A DNA stretch of 64,000 nucleotides from Microbacterium album (GCF_014643695.1 NZ_BMJY01000002.1:254540-318539); one strand, 5' to 3'; positions 46,780-55,664 are shown, numbered from the stretch's first letter. The notes: generated by a model not told the origin, from the letters alone. Numbers and translations are program-made.

Positions 46780-48039
46780 ATGAGCATCCCCGTCCCGCCC
46801 AGCCCCGTCGGCGCCGGTCGCCTGCGGCCGCTGGACCAGTCCTCCAAGCTGAAGCACGTCCTCTACGAGATCCGGGGCGCGGCCCTGGACGAGGCTGCGC
46901 GGCTCGAGGCAGCGGGGCACACGGTGCTCAAGCTCAACACCGGCAACCCGGCGGTGTTCGGGTTCGAGGCGCCGTACCAGATCGTGCGCGACATGATCGC
47001 GGCCGTGCCGACGGCCCACGGGTACAGCGAGAGCCGCGGCATCCTGTCGGCCCGCCGCGCCATCGTCAGCCGCTACGAGGACACCCCGGGCTTTCCGCTC
47101 GTCGATCCCGAGAACGTCTATCTGGGCAACGGCGTGTCCGAGCTGATCACGATGACGATGCAGGCCCTGCTCGACTCAGGGGACGAGGTCCTCATCCCCG
47201 CGCCGGACTACCCGCTGTGGACCGCCATGACGAGCCTGTCGGGCGGCACGCCCGTCCACTACGTGTGCGATGAGCAGAACGGCTGGCAGCCGGACCTCGA
47301 GGACATCCGCTCCAAGGTGACCGAGCGCACCAAGGCGATCGTCGTGATCAACCCCAACAACCCCACCGGGGCCGTGTACTCGCGGGAGGTGCTGGAGGGC
47401 ATCGCCGACATCGCGCGCGAGCACTCGCTGCTGCTGCTGAGCGACGAGATCTACGATCGGATCCTCTACGACGACGCCGAACACATCCCGATGGCGTCGG
47501 TCGCCCCCGATCTGCTGTGCCTGACGTTCAACGGCCTGTCGAAGACGTACCGGGTCGCGGGCTACCGGTCGGGCTGGATGGTGATCACGGGTCCGCAGGA
47601 TCATGCGAAGGGGTTCATCGAGGGGATCACGCTGCTCGCCTCGACGCGCCTGTGCCCGAACGTCCCCGCGCAGCACGCCGTGCTGGCCGCCTTGACGGGC
47701 GTGCAGTCGATCGACGCTCTCGTGGCGCCGTCCGGCCGCCTGCACGAGCAGCGCGACGTCGCGTGGGAGAAGCTCACGCAGATCCCGGGCGTCACGTGCG
47801 TACGGCCCGAAGGCGCCCTCTACGCGTTCCCGCGCCTCGATCCCGAGGTGCACGAGATCCGTGACGACGCCAGGCTCGTCTACGACCTGCTCGTGGCCGA
47901 GCGCATCCTGCTGGTGCAGGGCACCGGATTCAACTGGCCGACGCCGGATCACCTGCGCATCGTCACGCTTCCGGAGGCGCGCGTACTGGGCGAGGCGATC
48001 GAGCGGCTCGGGAACTTCCTGTCGTCGTACCGTCAGTAG
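46780..48039 (+). CDS. alaA: Class I/II aminotransferase, AlaA-like
   Basis: The 419-residue PLP enzyme has the class I fold motifs NPNNPTGAVYS, LSDEIYDRILYDD, the Schiff-base lysine in FNGLSKTYRVAGYRSGWM and a late Arg (NWPTPDHLRIVTLP). The N-terminus RPLDQSSKLKHVLYEIRG matches AlaA/AlaT glutamate-pyruvate transaminases, which make alanine. The ATG at 46780 is chosen because TATCCT lies six bases before it. Confidence 0.9.
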   Translation: MSIPVPPSPVGAGRLRPLDQSSKLKHVLYEIRGAALDEAARLEAAGHTVLKLNTGNPAVFGFEAPYQIVRDMIAAVPTAHGYSESRGILSARRAIVSRYEDTPGFPLVDPENVYLGNGVSELITMTMQALLDSGDEVLIPAPDYPLWTAMTSLSGGTPVHYVCDEQNGWQPDLEDIRSKVTERTKAIVVINPNNPTGAVYSREVLEGIADIAREHSLLLLSDEIYDRILYDDAEHIPMASVAPDLLCLTFNGLSKTYRVAGYRSGWMVITGPQDHAKGFIEGITLLASTRLCPNVPAQHAVLAALTGVQSIDALVAPSGRLHEQRDVAWEKLTQIPGVTCVRPEGALYAFPRLDPEVHEIRDDARLVYDLLVAERILLVQGTGFNWPTPDHLRIVTLPEARVLGEAIERLGNFLSSYRQ

Positions 48040-48065
48040 CGCGGCGGCGGTCGGGCCGGAGACGG

Positions 48066-48515
48066 TCAGAGGATCGACAGGCTCGTCGCGCGCCAGCGGC
48101 GGTCGATGCCCTCGAGCCGCATCGCGACGGCGCGCGTGCGGTGCGGCGCATCCACGATGACGACGCCCTCGACGACGCCGTCGGCGGGGGAGGTGTGCCG
48201 GATCGACCGGATCGCGAAGACGGGGCGACGCGCGGGGACGCGGCGAGCGCTGCGCGCGCGCATCGCCATGCCGGCGCGCGCGAGCAGCGTCCGGTAGGGC
48301 TCGTCCGCCAGCCAGCGGGCGAGCTGCTCCGGCTCCCGGACGCCGGCGAGCACCTCCAGCGCCCCGCGCGTGAGCGCGGTCAGCAGCGGCTCCGGGTCCG
48401 GCAGCCGGCTGCTGGACGTCCGCTGCGGCGCGAAGTGCTCCTCGACCTCCGCCAGGCTGCGCAGTGGCGACCGCCTCTCGGCGCGGGCCGCTCGGGAAGA
48501 CGGCGGTGTGGACAT
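48066..48515 (-). CDS. Rv3235-like (DUF6459) protein
   Basis: This 149-residue protein of the Rv3235/DUF6459 group has a basic disordered start and an alpha/beta core: LLTALTRGALEVLAGVREPEQLARWL, then strands around VFAIRSIRHTSPADGVVEG and a final AVAMRLEGIDRRWRATSLSIL. The function is unknown. The family lies near secA1 in mycobacteria, and here it is 4 kb downstream of secA, so synteny is partly kept. It converges with alaA. Confidence 0.8.
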   Translation of the reverse strand: MSTPPSSRAARAERRSPLRSLAEVEEHFAPQRTSSSRLPDPEPLLTALTRGALEVLAGVREPEQLARWLADEPYRTLLARAGMAMRARSARRVPARRPVFAIRSIRHTSPADGVVEGVVIVDAPHRTRAVAMRLEGIDRRWRATSLSIL

Positions 48516-48721
48516 CGAGACCCCCCTCGGTGTGACGCGTGCCGACGCCCCGCCTCGAGGCGGAGGAGGGGTGCCGTAGCGCCGCCCAGTCCAGCACTGC
48601 CGGAACGCCGCGACCGAGGCGGCACGTATGCCCGTGGAAGCCCGCTGCGCACGTCGGCCGCCTCCCGTTGAGCCCGCGCCCGGGCTGTGGACACGCCGGA
48701 TCAGGGCCCCCGCCGATGCCC

Positions 48722-48727
48722 TACGCT
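48722..48727 (+). promoter_or_regulatory. -10 box TACGCT for a leaderless unknown gene
   Basis: TACGCT is followed by six bases and GTG 48734. It argues against the ATG at 48716, which would begin upstream of the box. Confidence 0.45.
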
Positions 48728-48733
48728 CGGCGC

Positions 48734-49333
48734 GTGCGATGGGAGCGCTTCTTCGAGGACCTGGAGGATCAGCTCGCCGCGGAATGGGAGGCGGAGCGCG
48801 CGGCGCTCGAATCCGAGGCGGAGCGCCTGCGCCTCGCCCGGGTGGAGCTGCGCGCCCGACTGGTCGCCCTTGCCCACGGCGCCGAAGCGCCCGTGACGCT
48901 CGAACTGAGCGACGGTGAGTGCGCCGAGGCCCGGGTGACCGCGGTCGGGGCCGACTGGCTCGCGGCTGCCGAGGCGGACGGGCGCCGCCTCCTGATCGTG
49001 CCGTTGCGTGCCATCGCGTGCGCGCATGCGGCCCATGGAGACCTGCTGCGCTCGGCCCGGCCGATCGAGGAGCGCGATCGTCTCGCCGAGCGGGTGACGC
49101 TCGCCCTCGCGCTGCGCGATCTCGCCCGGCGCAGGGTCGGGGTCGCCATCGGGACGGACGCCCGCATCCTGACCGGCACGATCGATCGCGTCGGCGCCGA
49201 CCACCTGGATCTCGCCCTCCACGAGCCGGGTGCCCCGCGCCGCGCGGCGGAGGTGCGCGGCTACCGGATGCTGCCCCTCGCGGCGGTCGCCTGGGTCCGG
49301 ATCGACGCTGCCGCGGGCGTCCCCGCCGTGTGA
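48734..49333 (+). CDS. Conserved-looking protein of unknown function
   Basis: The 199-residue product begins RWERFFEDLEDQLAAEWEAE. An N-terminal charged helix (1-45) is followed by two similar beta-rich halves: LELSDGECAEARVTAVGADWLAAA and VAIGTDARILTGTIDRVGADHLDLALHE. The pattern suggests two small barrel-like domains from a duplication. There is no signal or membrane segment. GTG 48734 is set by the TACGCT box. I do not recognise the family; neighbours are a DUF6459 protein and a BldC-like protein. Confidence 0.65.
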   Translation: MRWERFFEDLEDQLAAEWEAERAALESEAERLRLARVELRARLVALAHGAEAPVTLELSDGECAEARVTAVGADWLAAAEADGRRLLIVPLRAIACAHAAHGDLLRSARPIEERDRLAERVTLALALRDLARRRVGVAIGTDARILTGTIDRVGADHLDLALHEPGAPRRAAEVRGYRMLPLAAVAWVRIDAAAGVPAV

Positions 49334-49349
49334 GCCCGCCCGCGCTCGG

Positions 49350-49607
49350 TCAGGGGCGCGTGCCCCACAGCTCGGGGAAGCTCGCCGCGTTCGACTGCCG
49401 CCACAGGGCCATGCGGCGCGCCTCCTCCACCTGGGCGTCCAGGTACTCCGCCACGCTCTCGCGCTCGATGCGCCATCGCGCGGGTGAGCCGACACGGGCC
49501 CCGCGCAGCCGCCCCTCCTGGACGAGCGCGATCACCTCGTCCACCTCGATGTCGAGCAGCTCCGCCACCTGTGCCGGAGGGACGAGACGACGCGCAGAGT
49601 CGACCAT
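49350..49607 (-). CDS. BldC/excisionase-like MerR-type DNA-binding protein
   Basis: The 85-residue protein is a single winged-helix unit (VPPAQVAELLDIEVDEVIALVQEGRLRGARVGSPARWRIERESVAEYLD), the form found in BldC and excisionases. BldC-like proteins bind DNA cooperatively on direct repeats to control development or stress genes. ATG 49607 is preferred; CATAAT (49620-49615, minus) lies seven bases before it, so the message may be leaderless. Promoters of the SAF/CpaE pair upstream are possible targets. Confidence 0.8.
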   Translation of the reverse strand: MVDSARRLVPPAQVAELLDIEVDEVIALVQEGRLRGARVGSPARWRIERESVAEYLDAQVEEARRMALWRQSNAASFPELWGTRP

Positions 49608-49706
49608 GCTCCCCATTATGAGCGCGTGCGGGCACCGGGATACCGGGAGCGATATACCTGTGGACAATCGCCGCACGCGGCACGTCGTGTTTGCCACCAT
49701 GACGCC

Positions 49707-50426
49707 ATGACCAGCACCACCGAGCGCCCTGTCGCGGCGGCCCCGCGCGGGAGCCGCCGCGCGCCCTGGGCCGACGCGCGCTTCCTCATCGGCCTCGTCC
49801 TGATCGTCGCATCGGTCGCCGGCGTCTGGCTCGTCGTCGGCGCGGCGCGGCAGACCACGCCCGTGCTCGCGGCGGCGTCGACCCTCGTACCGGGGCAGCA
49901 CGTCACGGCCGAGGACGTCCGTGTCGTGGAGGTCGCGCTCGGCTCCGCGGAAGGTGCATACCTCGAGCCCCAGGCGCTCGCCGCCGGCCTCGTCGCGCTG
50001 CGCCCGGTCGGCGAGGGAGAACTGCTGCCCGCCGGCGCGGTCGGAGACGCCGCGCAGAGCACGCGCACCGCCGTCGTCGTCCGCAGTGCCGTCGACGTGC
50101 CGGCGAGCGTGGACCGCGGGGCGGTGGTCGAGCTGTGGGAGACCCCGCCCGGAGCGGAGCCCGGCGCCTACGAGACGCCGCGCGTGCTGGTCGGGGACGC
50201 CGTCGTGGCGCGCGTCTCGCGCGACGACGGCGTCATGGCCGCCGGCGGCACGTCGCTCGAGCTGGTGATCGAGCGGGCGCGCGTCGCCGATGTCCTCGCG
50301 GCGGTGGCCGCCGGCTCCGTGCTCTCGGCCGTTCCCACCGCGCCCGACGCGGGCGCGGGACTGCCGGGAGAGGTCGGACGCGCCGCCGCCGGGGATCCGG
50401 CCGAGGAAGCGGAGGAGTCACGGTGA
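49707..50426 (+). CDS. SAF-domain protein (CpaB/RcpC-like)
   Basis: The 239-residue protein has one N-terminal transmembrane helix (residues 25-45) and an exported SAF domain (VLAAASTLVPGQHVTAEDVRVVEVAL). A second beta-rich segment follows, and the C-terminus is Ala/Glu-rich. CpaB/RcpC proteins line the outer part of tight-adherence pilus machines. The next gene overlaps by GTGA and encodes a CpaE-like ATPase. No tad or flp genes are in the window, so the pair may work elsewhere. Confidence 0.75.
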   Translation: MTSTTERPVAAAPRGSRRAPWADARFLIGLVLIVASVAGVWLVVGAARQTTPVLAAASTLVPGQHVTAEDVRVVEVALGSAEGAYLEPQALAAGLVALRPVGEGELLPAGAVGDAAQSTRTAVVVRSAVDVPASVDRGAVVELWETPPGAEPGAYETPRVLVGDAVVARVSRDDGVMAAGGTSLELVIERARVADVLAAVAAGSVLSAVPTAPDAGAGLPGEVGRAAAGDPAEEAEESR

Positions 50427-51676
50427 TCGCGCTCGTCGCCGCTGAGCGCCGCACGGCGGTTCGGCTGGCGGAGGAGCTGCGGGACGAGGGTGCCACGGTG
50501 CTCGACACGCTCGAACCCGGCGAGGTCGCGGTCGCCGCGGAGCGGCCGGACAGCGAGGTCGGGGCGCGGCTGGCGTCGTGCGACACGCTCGTGCTCGCCG
50601 GCGGTCGAGGCGTGCTGAGCGAGGCGCTCGTCACCGCCTGCGATCGCCTCGGCGTGCGGATCGTCGTGCTCGCGGACCATCCGTCGGACATCCGGGCGGC
50701 GCACGCCTTCGGGCTTGCCGATCCGCTTCCGGGCGACGCCGAGGGCCGGCGCGTCATGGCGGCGGCCTCCGCGCTGCCGCGCGTGGAGCCGCGCGCCGTG
50801 GCCGCGCGGCGGCCAGGCCGCATGATCGCCGTGTGGGGCCCCGCGGGGGCTCCGGGGCGGACGACCGTCGCGATCGAGCTCGCCGTGGAGCTGGCGCGTC
50901 GCGGGCAGCACGTCGCCCTCGTCGACGCCGACACCCACGCTCCCGCGATCGCGCCCGCCCTCGGGCTGGCGGACGAGGGGCCGGGCTTCGCGGCCGCGTG
51001 TCGGCAGGCCGAGTCGGGCCTGCTCGACGCCGCGGAGCTGCTGCGTGTCAGCGTGCCCCTGGGCGACCCGGACGGCCGCGTGGACGTGCTGACGGGGATC
51101 AACCGGACGGCTCGCTGGCCCGAGCTCTCCCATGCGCGCGTGGCGGCGGCAGTGGGCGTCCTGCGGCAGTGGGCCGACGCGGTCGTGGCGGACGTCGCCG
51201 CGCCGCTCGAGACGGACGAGGAGATCGTGAGCGACCTGGACGGGCCGCGGCGCAACGCCGCGGCGCTGGCCGTGCTCGCCGAGGCCGACCTGGTCGTGGC
51301 CGTGGCCTCCGGCGACCCCGTCGGCGTCGCCCGCTTCGTGCGGGGTCACGCGGAGCTGCGGCGCGCGATCGGCGCGACGCCGGTGCGCGTGGTCGTGAAC
51401 CGCGTGCGGTCGGGCCCGCTGGGCGTCGATCCGCGTGGGCAGGTGCGCCGCGCGCTCGAGCGCTTCGCCGGCCTGACGGACGTCTCCTTCATCCCGTACG
51501 ATCGCCGCGCGAGCGACGCCGCGCTGCTGGCCGCGCGTCCCGTGGGAGAGGTGGCGCCGCGCTCCGGGCTCGCGCAGGCGGTGCGGCGGCTCGCGGCGAC
51601 GGTCGCGCCCGACGCTCGGCGGCAGCCGGCCTCGCGTCGGTCGGAGGGCGCGGTTCGCCGTCGGCGTTCGGCCTGA
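50423..51676 (+). CDS. CpaE/MinD-like P-loop ATPase with Arg in the Walker A
   Basis: The 417-residue protein has a receiver-like N-terminal domain (1-125, no conserved phospho-Asp noted) and a MinD/ParA-type domain. The P-loop is GPAGAPGRTT at 139-148, with Arg146 in place of the usual Lys. It is followed by VALVDADTHAPAIAPALGL and a later VVVNRVRSGPLGVD. The C-terminus is a basic tail. CpaE/TadZ proteins place pilus machines at cell poles. The start overlaps the SAF gene, so the two are coupled. Confidence 0.8.
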   Translation: MIALVAAERRTAVRLAEELRDEGATVLDTLEPGEVAVAAERPDSEVGARLASCDTLVLAGGRGVLSEALVTACDRLGVRIVVLADHPSDIRAAHAFGLADPLPGDAEGRRVMAAASALPRVEPRAVAARRPGRMIAVWGPAGAPGRTTVAIELAVELARRGQHVALVDADTHAPAIAPALGLADEGPGFAAACRQAESGLLDAAELLRVSVPLGDPDGRVDVLTGINRTARWPELSHARVAAAVGVLRQWADAVVADVAAPLETDEEIVSDLDGPRRNAAALAVLAEADLVVAVASGDPVGVARFVRGHAELRRAIGATPVRVVVNRVRSGPLGVDPRGQVRRALERFAGLTDVSFIPYDRRASDAALLAARPVGEVAPRSGLAQAVRRLAATVAPDARRQPASRRSEGAVRRRRSA

Positions 51677-51744
51677 CGCGTCGGATCCGCGTCGCGCATG
51701 CCCCGCCGTATCGCGCAGATCCGGCCCCGTGCTCCGGTGCGCCA

Positions 51745-51750
51745 TAAGCT
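51745..51750 (+). promoter_or_regulatory. -10 box TAAGCT, leaderless pdtaS
   Basis: TAAGCT is followed by six bases and GTG 51757, matching the leaderless layout of several other genes here. Confidence 0.5.
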
Positions 51751-51756
51751 GGTCGC

Positions 51757-53298
51757 GTGTCGACCCTCAGTGAGCTCGTGTACGCCCAGGGCCGTTCCAC
51801 CGAGGCGGACGTGGAATGGCTGCATCGCGTCGCGGGCGACGGTCAGCTGCTCGCAGACCTGTCCTTCGCGGACATCGTCATGTGGGTGCCGACCGCCGAC
51901 GACTCGTTCATCGCCGTCACGCACACGCGCCCCGGCGGCGCCGCCACCCTCTTCTACCGGGACATCGTCGGGGAGCGCATCCGCCCGCAGTGGCAGGCCC
52001 AGGTGCGCGAGGCGTTCGCCTCCGAGCGGATCATCGACTCGTCGTCGCCCGAGTGGTTCGAGGAGACCCCGACGCGGGTGCGCGCGGTGCCGATCATGCG
52101 CAAGGCCGACGGGGCTCGGGAGATCCTCGGCGTGCTGACCCGGCACACGAACCTGGGCGACGTGCGGGCGCCCTCCCGGCAGCAGATCACCTTCAACGAG
52201 TGCGCCGACGACATCTTCCGCATGATCTCGACCGGTGACTTCCCCGACATGTCCGCGCCCACGGGTCCGCGCCGGGGCGCGCCCCGCGCCGCGGACGGTC
52301 TCATCCGCCTGGACGTGGACGGCGTCGTCACCTTCGCGAGCCCCAACGCCCTGTCCGCCTTCAACCGCATCGGCTTCGCGGACGAGCTCGAGGGCGAGAC
52401 GCTCGCCGACGTCACGACCCGCATCCTGCCGGTCTCGCGCGAGACCGACGAGTCGCTCCCCGTCGTCGTCACCGGCCGCGCCCCGTGGCGTACCGACATC
52501 GAGGCGCGCGGCGTGACGGTCTCCCTGCGCGCGATCCCGTTGCGGGATCACGGGCACCGCACGGGTGCCATCGTGCTGTGCCGCGACGTCACGGAGCTGC
52601 GCCACCAGGAGCAGGAGCTCCTGACCAAGGACGCGACCATCCGCGAGATCCACCACCGCGTCAAGAACAACCTGCAGACGGTCGCATCGCTGCTGCGCAT
52701 CCAGGCGCGTCGCACCAAGTCGGAGGAGGCGCGCGAGTCCCTGACCCAGGCGATGCAGCGCGTCGCGGCCATCGCGGTGGTCCACGACACCCTCTCGGAG
52801 GGCCTGTCGCAGAACGTCGACTTCGACCAGGTGTTCGACCGCGTGCTGCGCCTCGTCGCGGAGGTCGCCGCGGCACCCAACACGCTCGCCCACACGCACT
52901 CGATCGGGAAGTTCGGCGTGCTGCCGAGCGAGTACGCCACGCCGCTCGCCCTCGCGCTGACCGAGCTCGTGGCGAACGCCGTCGAGCACGGCCTGAAGGG
53001 TCAGGAGGGCCAGGTCGAGATCATCGCCGAGCGCGACGAGGAGAAGCTGCTCGTGCGCGTGCGCGACACCGGCAGCGGCCTGCCCGAGGGTCAGGTCGGG
53101 CGCGGCCTCGGCACGCAGATCGTGCGCACGCTCATCCAGGGCGAGCTCAGCGGATCGATCGAGTGGCGCACGCGCCGCGGGGACACGGCCGCGGCGGGCG
53201 AGGGGACGTCCGTGACGGGCACGGAGGTGGTCATCGACATCCCGCTGCGCTGGATCAAGCGCGACGCGTCCCGAACGGGCGCCGCGCAGAGGCGCTGA
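51757..53298 (+). CDS. pdtaS: Sensor histidine kinase PdtaS
   Basis: The 513-residue cytosolic kinase has an N-terminal GAF-like sensor domain (1-150), a PAS domain (about 180-285) and a HisKA_2 kinase core with REIHHRVKNNLQTVASLLRIQ (His299/His300). The ATPase motifs are ELVANAVEHG and a DTGSGLPEG loop. In mycobacteria PdtaS phosphorylates the RNA-binding antiterminator PdtaR; no pdtaR gene lies in this window. GTG 51757 is set by the TAAGCT box. It is tail-to-tail with whiB1. Confidence 0.93.
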   Translation: MSTLSELVYAQGRSTEADVEWLHRVAGDGQLLADLSFADIVMWVPTADDSFIAVTHTRPGGAATLFYRDIVGERIRPQWQAQVREAFASERIIDSSSPEWFEETPTRVRAVPIMRKADGAREILGVLTRHTNLGDVRAPSRQQITFNECADDIFRMISTGDFPDMSAPTGPRRGAPRAADGLIRLDVDGVVTFASPNALSAFNRIGFADELEGETLADVTTRILPVSRETDESLPVVVTGRAPWRTDIEARGVTVSLRAIPLRDHGHRTGAIVLCRDVTELRHQEQELLTKDATIREIHHRVKNNLQTVASLLRIQARRTKSEEARESLTQAMQRVAAIAVVHDTLSEGLSQNVDFDQVFDRVLRLVAEVAAAPNTLAHTHSIGKFGVLPSEYATPLALALTELVANAVEHGLKGQEGQVEIIAERDEEKLLVRVRDTGSGLPEGQVGRGLGTQIVRTLIQGELSGSIEWRTRRGDTAAAGEGTSVTGTEVVIDIPLRWIKRDASRTGAAQRR

Positions 53299-53356
53299 GG
53301 CAGCGCGTCACGAACGCGTTCGATGATGTGCGGGTGAACGCCCGATGACGAACAGG

Positions 53357-53389
53357 CGAGGCGCCTCGCCCTTTCGGGGAGGCGCCTCG
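53357..53389. terminator. Bidirectional terminator between pdtaS and whiB1
   Basis: CGAGGCGCCTCGCCC and GGGGAGGCGCCTCG pair over a TTTC loop with one bulged base. The hairpin lies 58 bases after the pdtaS stop and 16 after the whiB1 stop on the other strand. Confidence 0.7.
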
Positions 53390-53405
53390 TCTTCGTGACG
53401 TGCGG

Positions 53406-53654
53406 TCAGCCGGCGCGGCGGGCGCGCGCGGCGCGCCGCTTGAGGGCGCGGCGCTCGTCTTCGCTCAGTCCGCCCCACACGCCCGAGTCCTGACCGGACT
53501 CGAGGGCGTACTGCAGGCAGACCTCGGTGACCGTGCAGCGGGCGCAGACGGACTTGGCCTTCTCGATCTGGTCGACCGCCGGTCCGGTGTTGCCGACCGG
53601 GAAGAACAGTTCGGGGTCGACAGTGAGACAGGCCGCCTTGTCGCGCCAATCCAT
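53406..53654 (-). CDS. whiB1: WhiB-family iron-sulfur regulator, WhiB1 type
   Basis: The 82-residue protein begins MDWRDKAAC and has the cluster cysteines at 9, 37, 40 and 46, the same numbers as WhiB1 of M. tuberculosis. The DSGVWGGLSEDERRALKRR turn and basic tail are intact. WhiB1 holds a nitric-oxide-sensitive [4Fe-4S] cluster and binds the major sigma factor. ATG 53654 is chosen from family alignment over a longer upstream frame. The 234-bp upstream gap holds AT-rich GTTAAC sequence. Confidence 0.95.
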   Translation of the reverse strand: MDWRDKAACLTVDPELFFPVGNTGPAVDQIEKAKSVCARCTVTEVCLQYALESGQDSGVWGGLSEDERRALKRRAARARRAG

Positions 53655-53888
53655 AGTGATGCTCCTCGCAGTGTGGTGGGTTCGAGCGAGCACGGGGCCC
53701 GGGTCGAGTGGGTCGTATCCATCGGGGGATCGGATACGCTGGTCATGATGCGAGCGGCGCTCGCGGCCCACCACGCTGTGGGAAACATGCCGTTAACAAT
53801 TCTTGTACAGTCGGAACCGGTAAAGCAAGGGTTTTTTCCGGGCCGAGTGCGGATCGAGCGCCGCGGGTTCCCGGTGGATGGGAGAACG

Positions 53889-54287
53889 ATGGCCGTCGAC
53901 ATGACGCGTCCGGCCGCCGTGCTCCTCGCGATCGAGGCGATCGGACTGCTCGCGCTCGCGGGCTGGGAGGTCGTCGCCCTCATCGGCGCGGACGCGTCGT
54001 CGACGACGAGCGGCGTCGCGCTCATCGTCCTGACGGTCATCGGCGCCGCCGCGGTCGCGGGCTTCGCGGTCGCGACCTGGCGGGGGCGGTCGTGGGGACG
54101 TTCGGGCGGCGTCGTGACGCAGCTGCTGATCCTCGCGGTCGCCGTGGGCGCGCTCACGGGGGAGTACCCGCAGCCGGCCGCGGCCCTCGGGCTGGCGGTT
54201 CCCGGCGTCCTCGGTCTGGTGCTGCTGTTCGGCGCTGCCCGGCGCGCCGCTCAGGCGGAGCCGCACGCCCCCGCGTCGGACGACTGA
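53889..54287 (+). CDS. Small four-helix membrane protein, unknown
   Basis: The 132-residue protein has four predicted transmembrane helices (about residues 8-30, 42-62, 75-92, 98-118) with short loops and an acidic C-terminus (PASDD). GGGAGAACG precedes ATG 53889. No family was recognised beyond general actinobacterial small integral membrane proteins. It is divergent from whiB1; a functional link is not shown. Confidence 0.6.
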   Translation: MAVDMTRPAAVLLAIEAIGLLALAGWEVVALIGADASSTTSGVALIVLTVIGAAAVAGFAVATWRGRSWGRSGGVVTQLLILAVAVGALTGEYPQPAAALGLAVPGVLGLVLLFGAARRAAQAEPHAPASDD

Positions 54288-54315
54288 CGTCCGCTCCTGC
54301 TGCCGCCGAGGCGGT

Positions 54316-54804
54316 TCAGGCGGGCTCGAGGACGATCATCGCGGGTGGTCTCGACCGCAGCTTCGCGAGGGCGTCGAGGTCGGTCTTCGGGCCCTCGTAA
54401 TCGCGGAAGCCCGCCCAGAGGCGTTCGCGCTCGACGCCGAGGGCCTCTCGGGCGCGCATGCGTCGCCCGCCGTCCGGCAGCGCGACCTCCGCCTCCGGCG
54501 TGGCCTGGAGGTTCAGCCACCACGCCGGCTCGGCCTCGCCCCAGCCGTTCATCGCCATCACGATCAGGTCCGGCCCGTCCTCGTAGTACGCGAGGATCGC
54601 GGTCCGCCGGCGCCCGCTGCGGCGCCCGACGGTGTGCAGCGACAGCATCCCGTACTTGCCCGGCCGTGGGCGGGTGAGCCCGAAGCGTCCGCCCGTGACC
54701 CGGTAGAGGCCCCGGTGCACGACCCACGCCGTGCGGATGAACCACCGCGGCGGCACCTTCGCCGTGCTCGGAACGTCTGCCCTGCCCGGATCGTCGCTCG
54801 TCAT
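54316..54804 (-). CDS. Deazaflavin-dependent nitroreductase (Ddn family)
   Basis: The 162-residue protein matches the F420-dependent Ddn/Rv3547 family: GKYGMLSLHTVGRRSGRRRTAIL, then DGPDLIVMAMNGWGEAEPAWWLNLQATPEAEV. These split-barrel enzymes use reduced F420 for quinone or nitro-compound reduction at the membrane. The ATG at 54804 gives the usual family N-terminal tail. It is transcribed away from the EI24-like gene, which shares the strand 87 bp upstream. Confidence 0.87.
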   Translation of the reverse strand: MTSDDPGRADVPSTAKVPPRWFIRTAWVVHRGLYRVTGGRFGLTRPRPGKYGMLSLHTVGRRSGRRRTAILAYYEDGPDLIVMAMNGWGEAEPAWWLNLQATPEAEVALPDGGRRMRAREALGVERERLWAGFRDYEGPKTDLDALAKLRSRPPAMIVLEPA

Positions 54805-54890
54805 GGGTTCTGCCTTCCCGCTGCCGCGGAGCTTAATACGACCAGGTGAACACCGGGGACTCCGCAGCCGGCGGGGCCCACCGCCGAGCG

Positions 54891-55652
54891 TCAGCTTCCC
54901 TGAGGGGCGCGCGGCGGGAGCGTGGACGGCTCTCCCGCGACGTGGCGTGCCAGGAGGGTCGCGCCCGCGACGGCCGCGGGCATCATCGCGATGGCGGCGA
55001 ACGGGATGAGGAAGCACACGTGCACGGCGACGCCGAAGCCCAGCACGCGCGCGCGGTGTCCGCGCAGGAACCGAGCGCGCTCGGAGGCGGGCAGCCCCCG
55101 GGCCGTGAGGGCACGCGAGGCGAGCTCGTCCGCCAGCACGCGCCCGTTCAGCAGGGCGCCGAGCACGGCGGCGCATGCGCCGCCGATCACCGGCACGAGC
55201 CCGGTCAGGCCGGCGCAGAGCGCCGCGAAGGCGCCGCGGGCGACGAGCGAGGCGCTGTCGCCGACCGAGCGCCACAGTCCGTACGGCGCATCGGGCACCG
55301 AACCGCCCAGGTCCTGTTCGACCGATCGCCAGATGCGGTCGTAGAACGGCTCGCCCACGACGAGCGTGAGCGCCGTGAAGGTCACGATGGCGAGCACGAC
55401 CGACCCGGCGAGGAGGGCGGCGCCGAGCACCAAGCGCAGCAGCGTGGACCACACCTCGTCCCAGGAGTCCGCGAACGGCGTGAGGAACGAGGTGATCGAG
55501 GGCAGGGCCAGGGCGAGCGCGACGATGGCGGCCGAGAGGACGAGGCCGACGATCGCGGCCGGGATGAGACCCGCCGCCATGAGGCGCGGCCGGTGGCGCC
55601 ACCAGCGCACGCCGTCGATCAGCGTCGCCGCCCCGCGCCAGAACTCCCGCAC
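54891..55652 (-). CDS. EI24-domain membrane protein
   Basis: The 253-residue protein has four to five transmembrane helices and the EI24/CysZ-like pattern (REFWRGAATLIDGVRWW, EPFYDRIWRSVEQDLGG, ARGAFAALCAGLTGLVPVIG, RFLRGHRARVLGFGV). CysZ imports sulfate; actinobacterial members are unassigned. GTG 55652 is fixed by TATCCT six bases upstream, hence a leaderless transcript divergent from the DUF3817 gene. Confidence 0.82.
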   Translation of the reverse strand: MREFWRGAATLIDGVRWWRHRPRLMAAGLIPAAIVGLVLSAAIVALALALPSITSFLTPFADSWDEVWSTLLRLVLGAALLAGSVVLAIVTFTALTLVVGEPFYDRIWRSVEQDLGGSVPDAPYGLWRSVGDSASLVARGAFAALCAGLTGLVPVIGGACAAVLGALLNGRVLADELASRALTARGLPASERARFLRGHRARVLGFGVAVHVCFLIPFAAIAMMPAAVAGATLLARHVAGEPSTLPPRAPQGS

Positions 55653-55658
55653 GCGTCC

Positions 55659-55664
55659 AGGATA
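55659..55664 (-). promoter_or_regulatory. -10 box TATCCT, leaderless EI24 gene
   Basis: TATCCT, six bases, GTG 55652. A plus-strand TAGGCT (55698-55703) nearby serves the divergent DUF3817 gene, which has a normal leader with GAGGAGAG. Confidence 0.5.

Noticed and set aside
53822..53850. T-run after AAGGG as a terminator
   Set aside because: The flanking arms pair poorly and no gene ends there on the plus strand.
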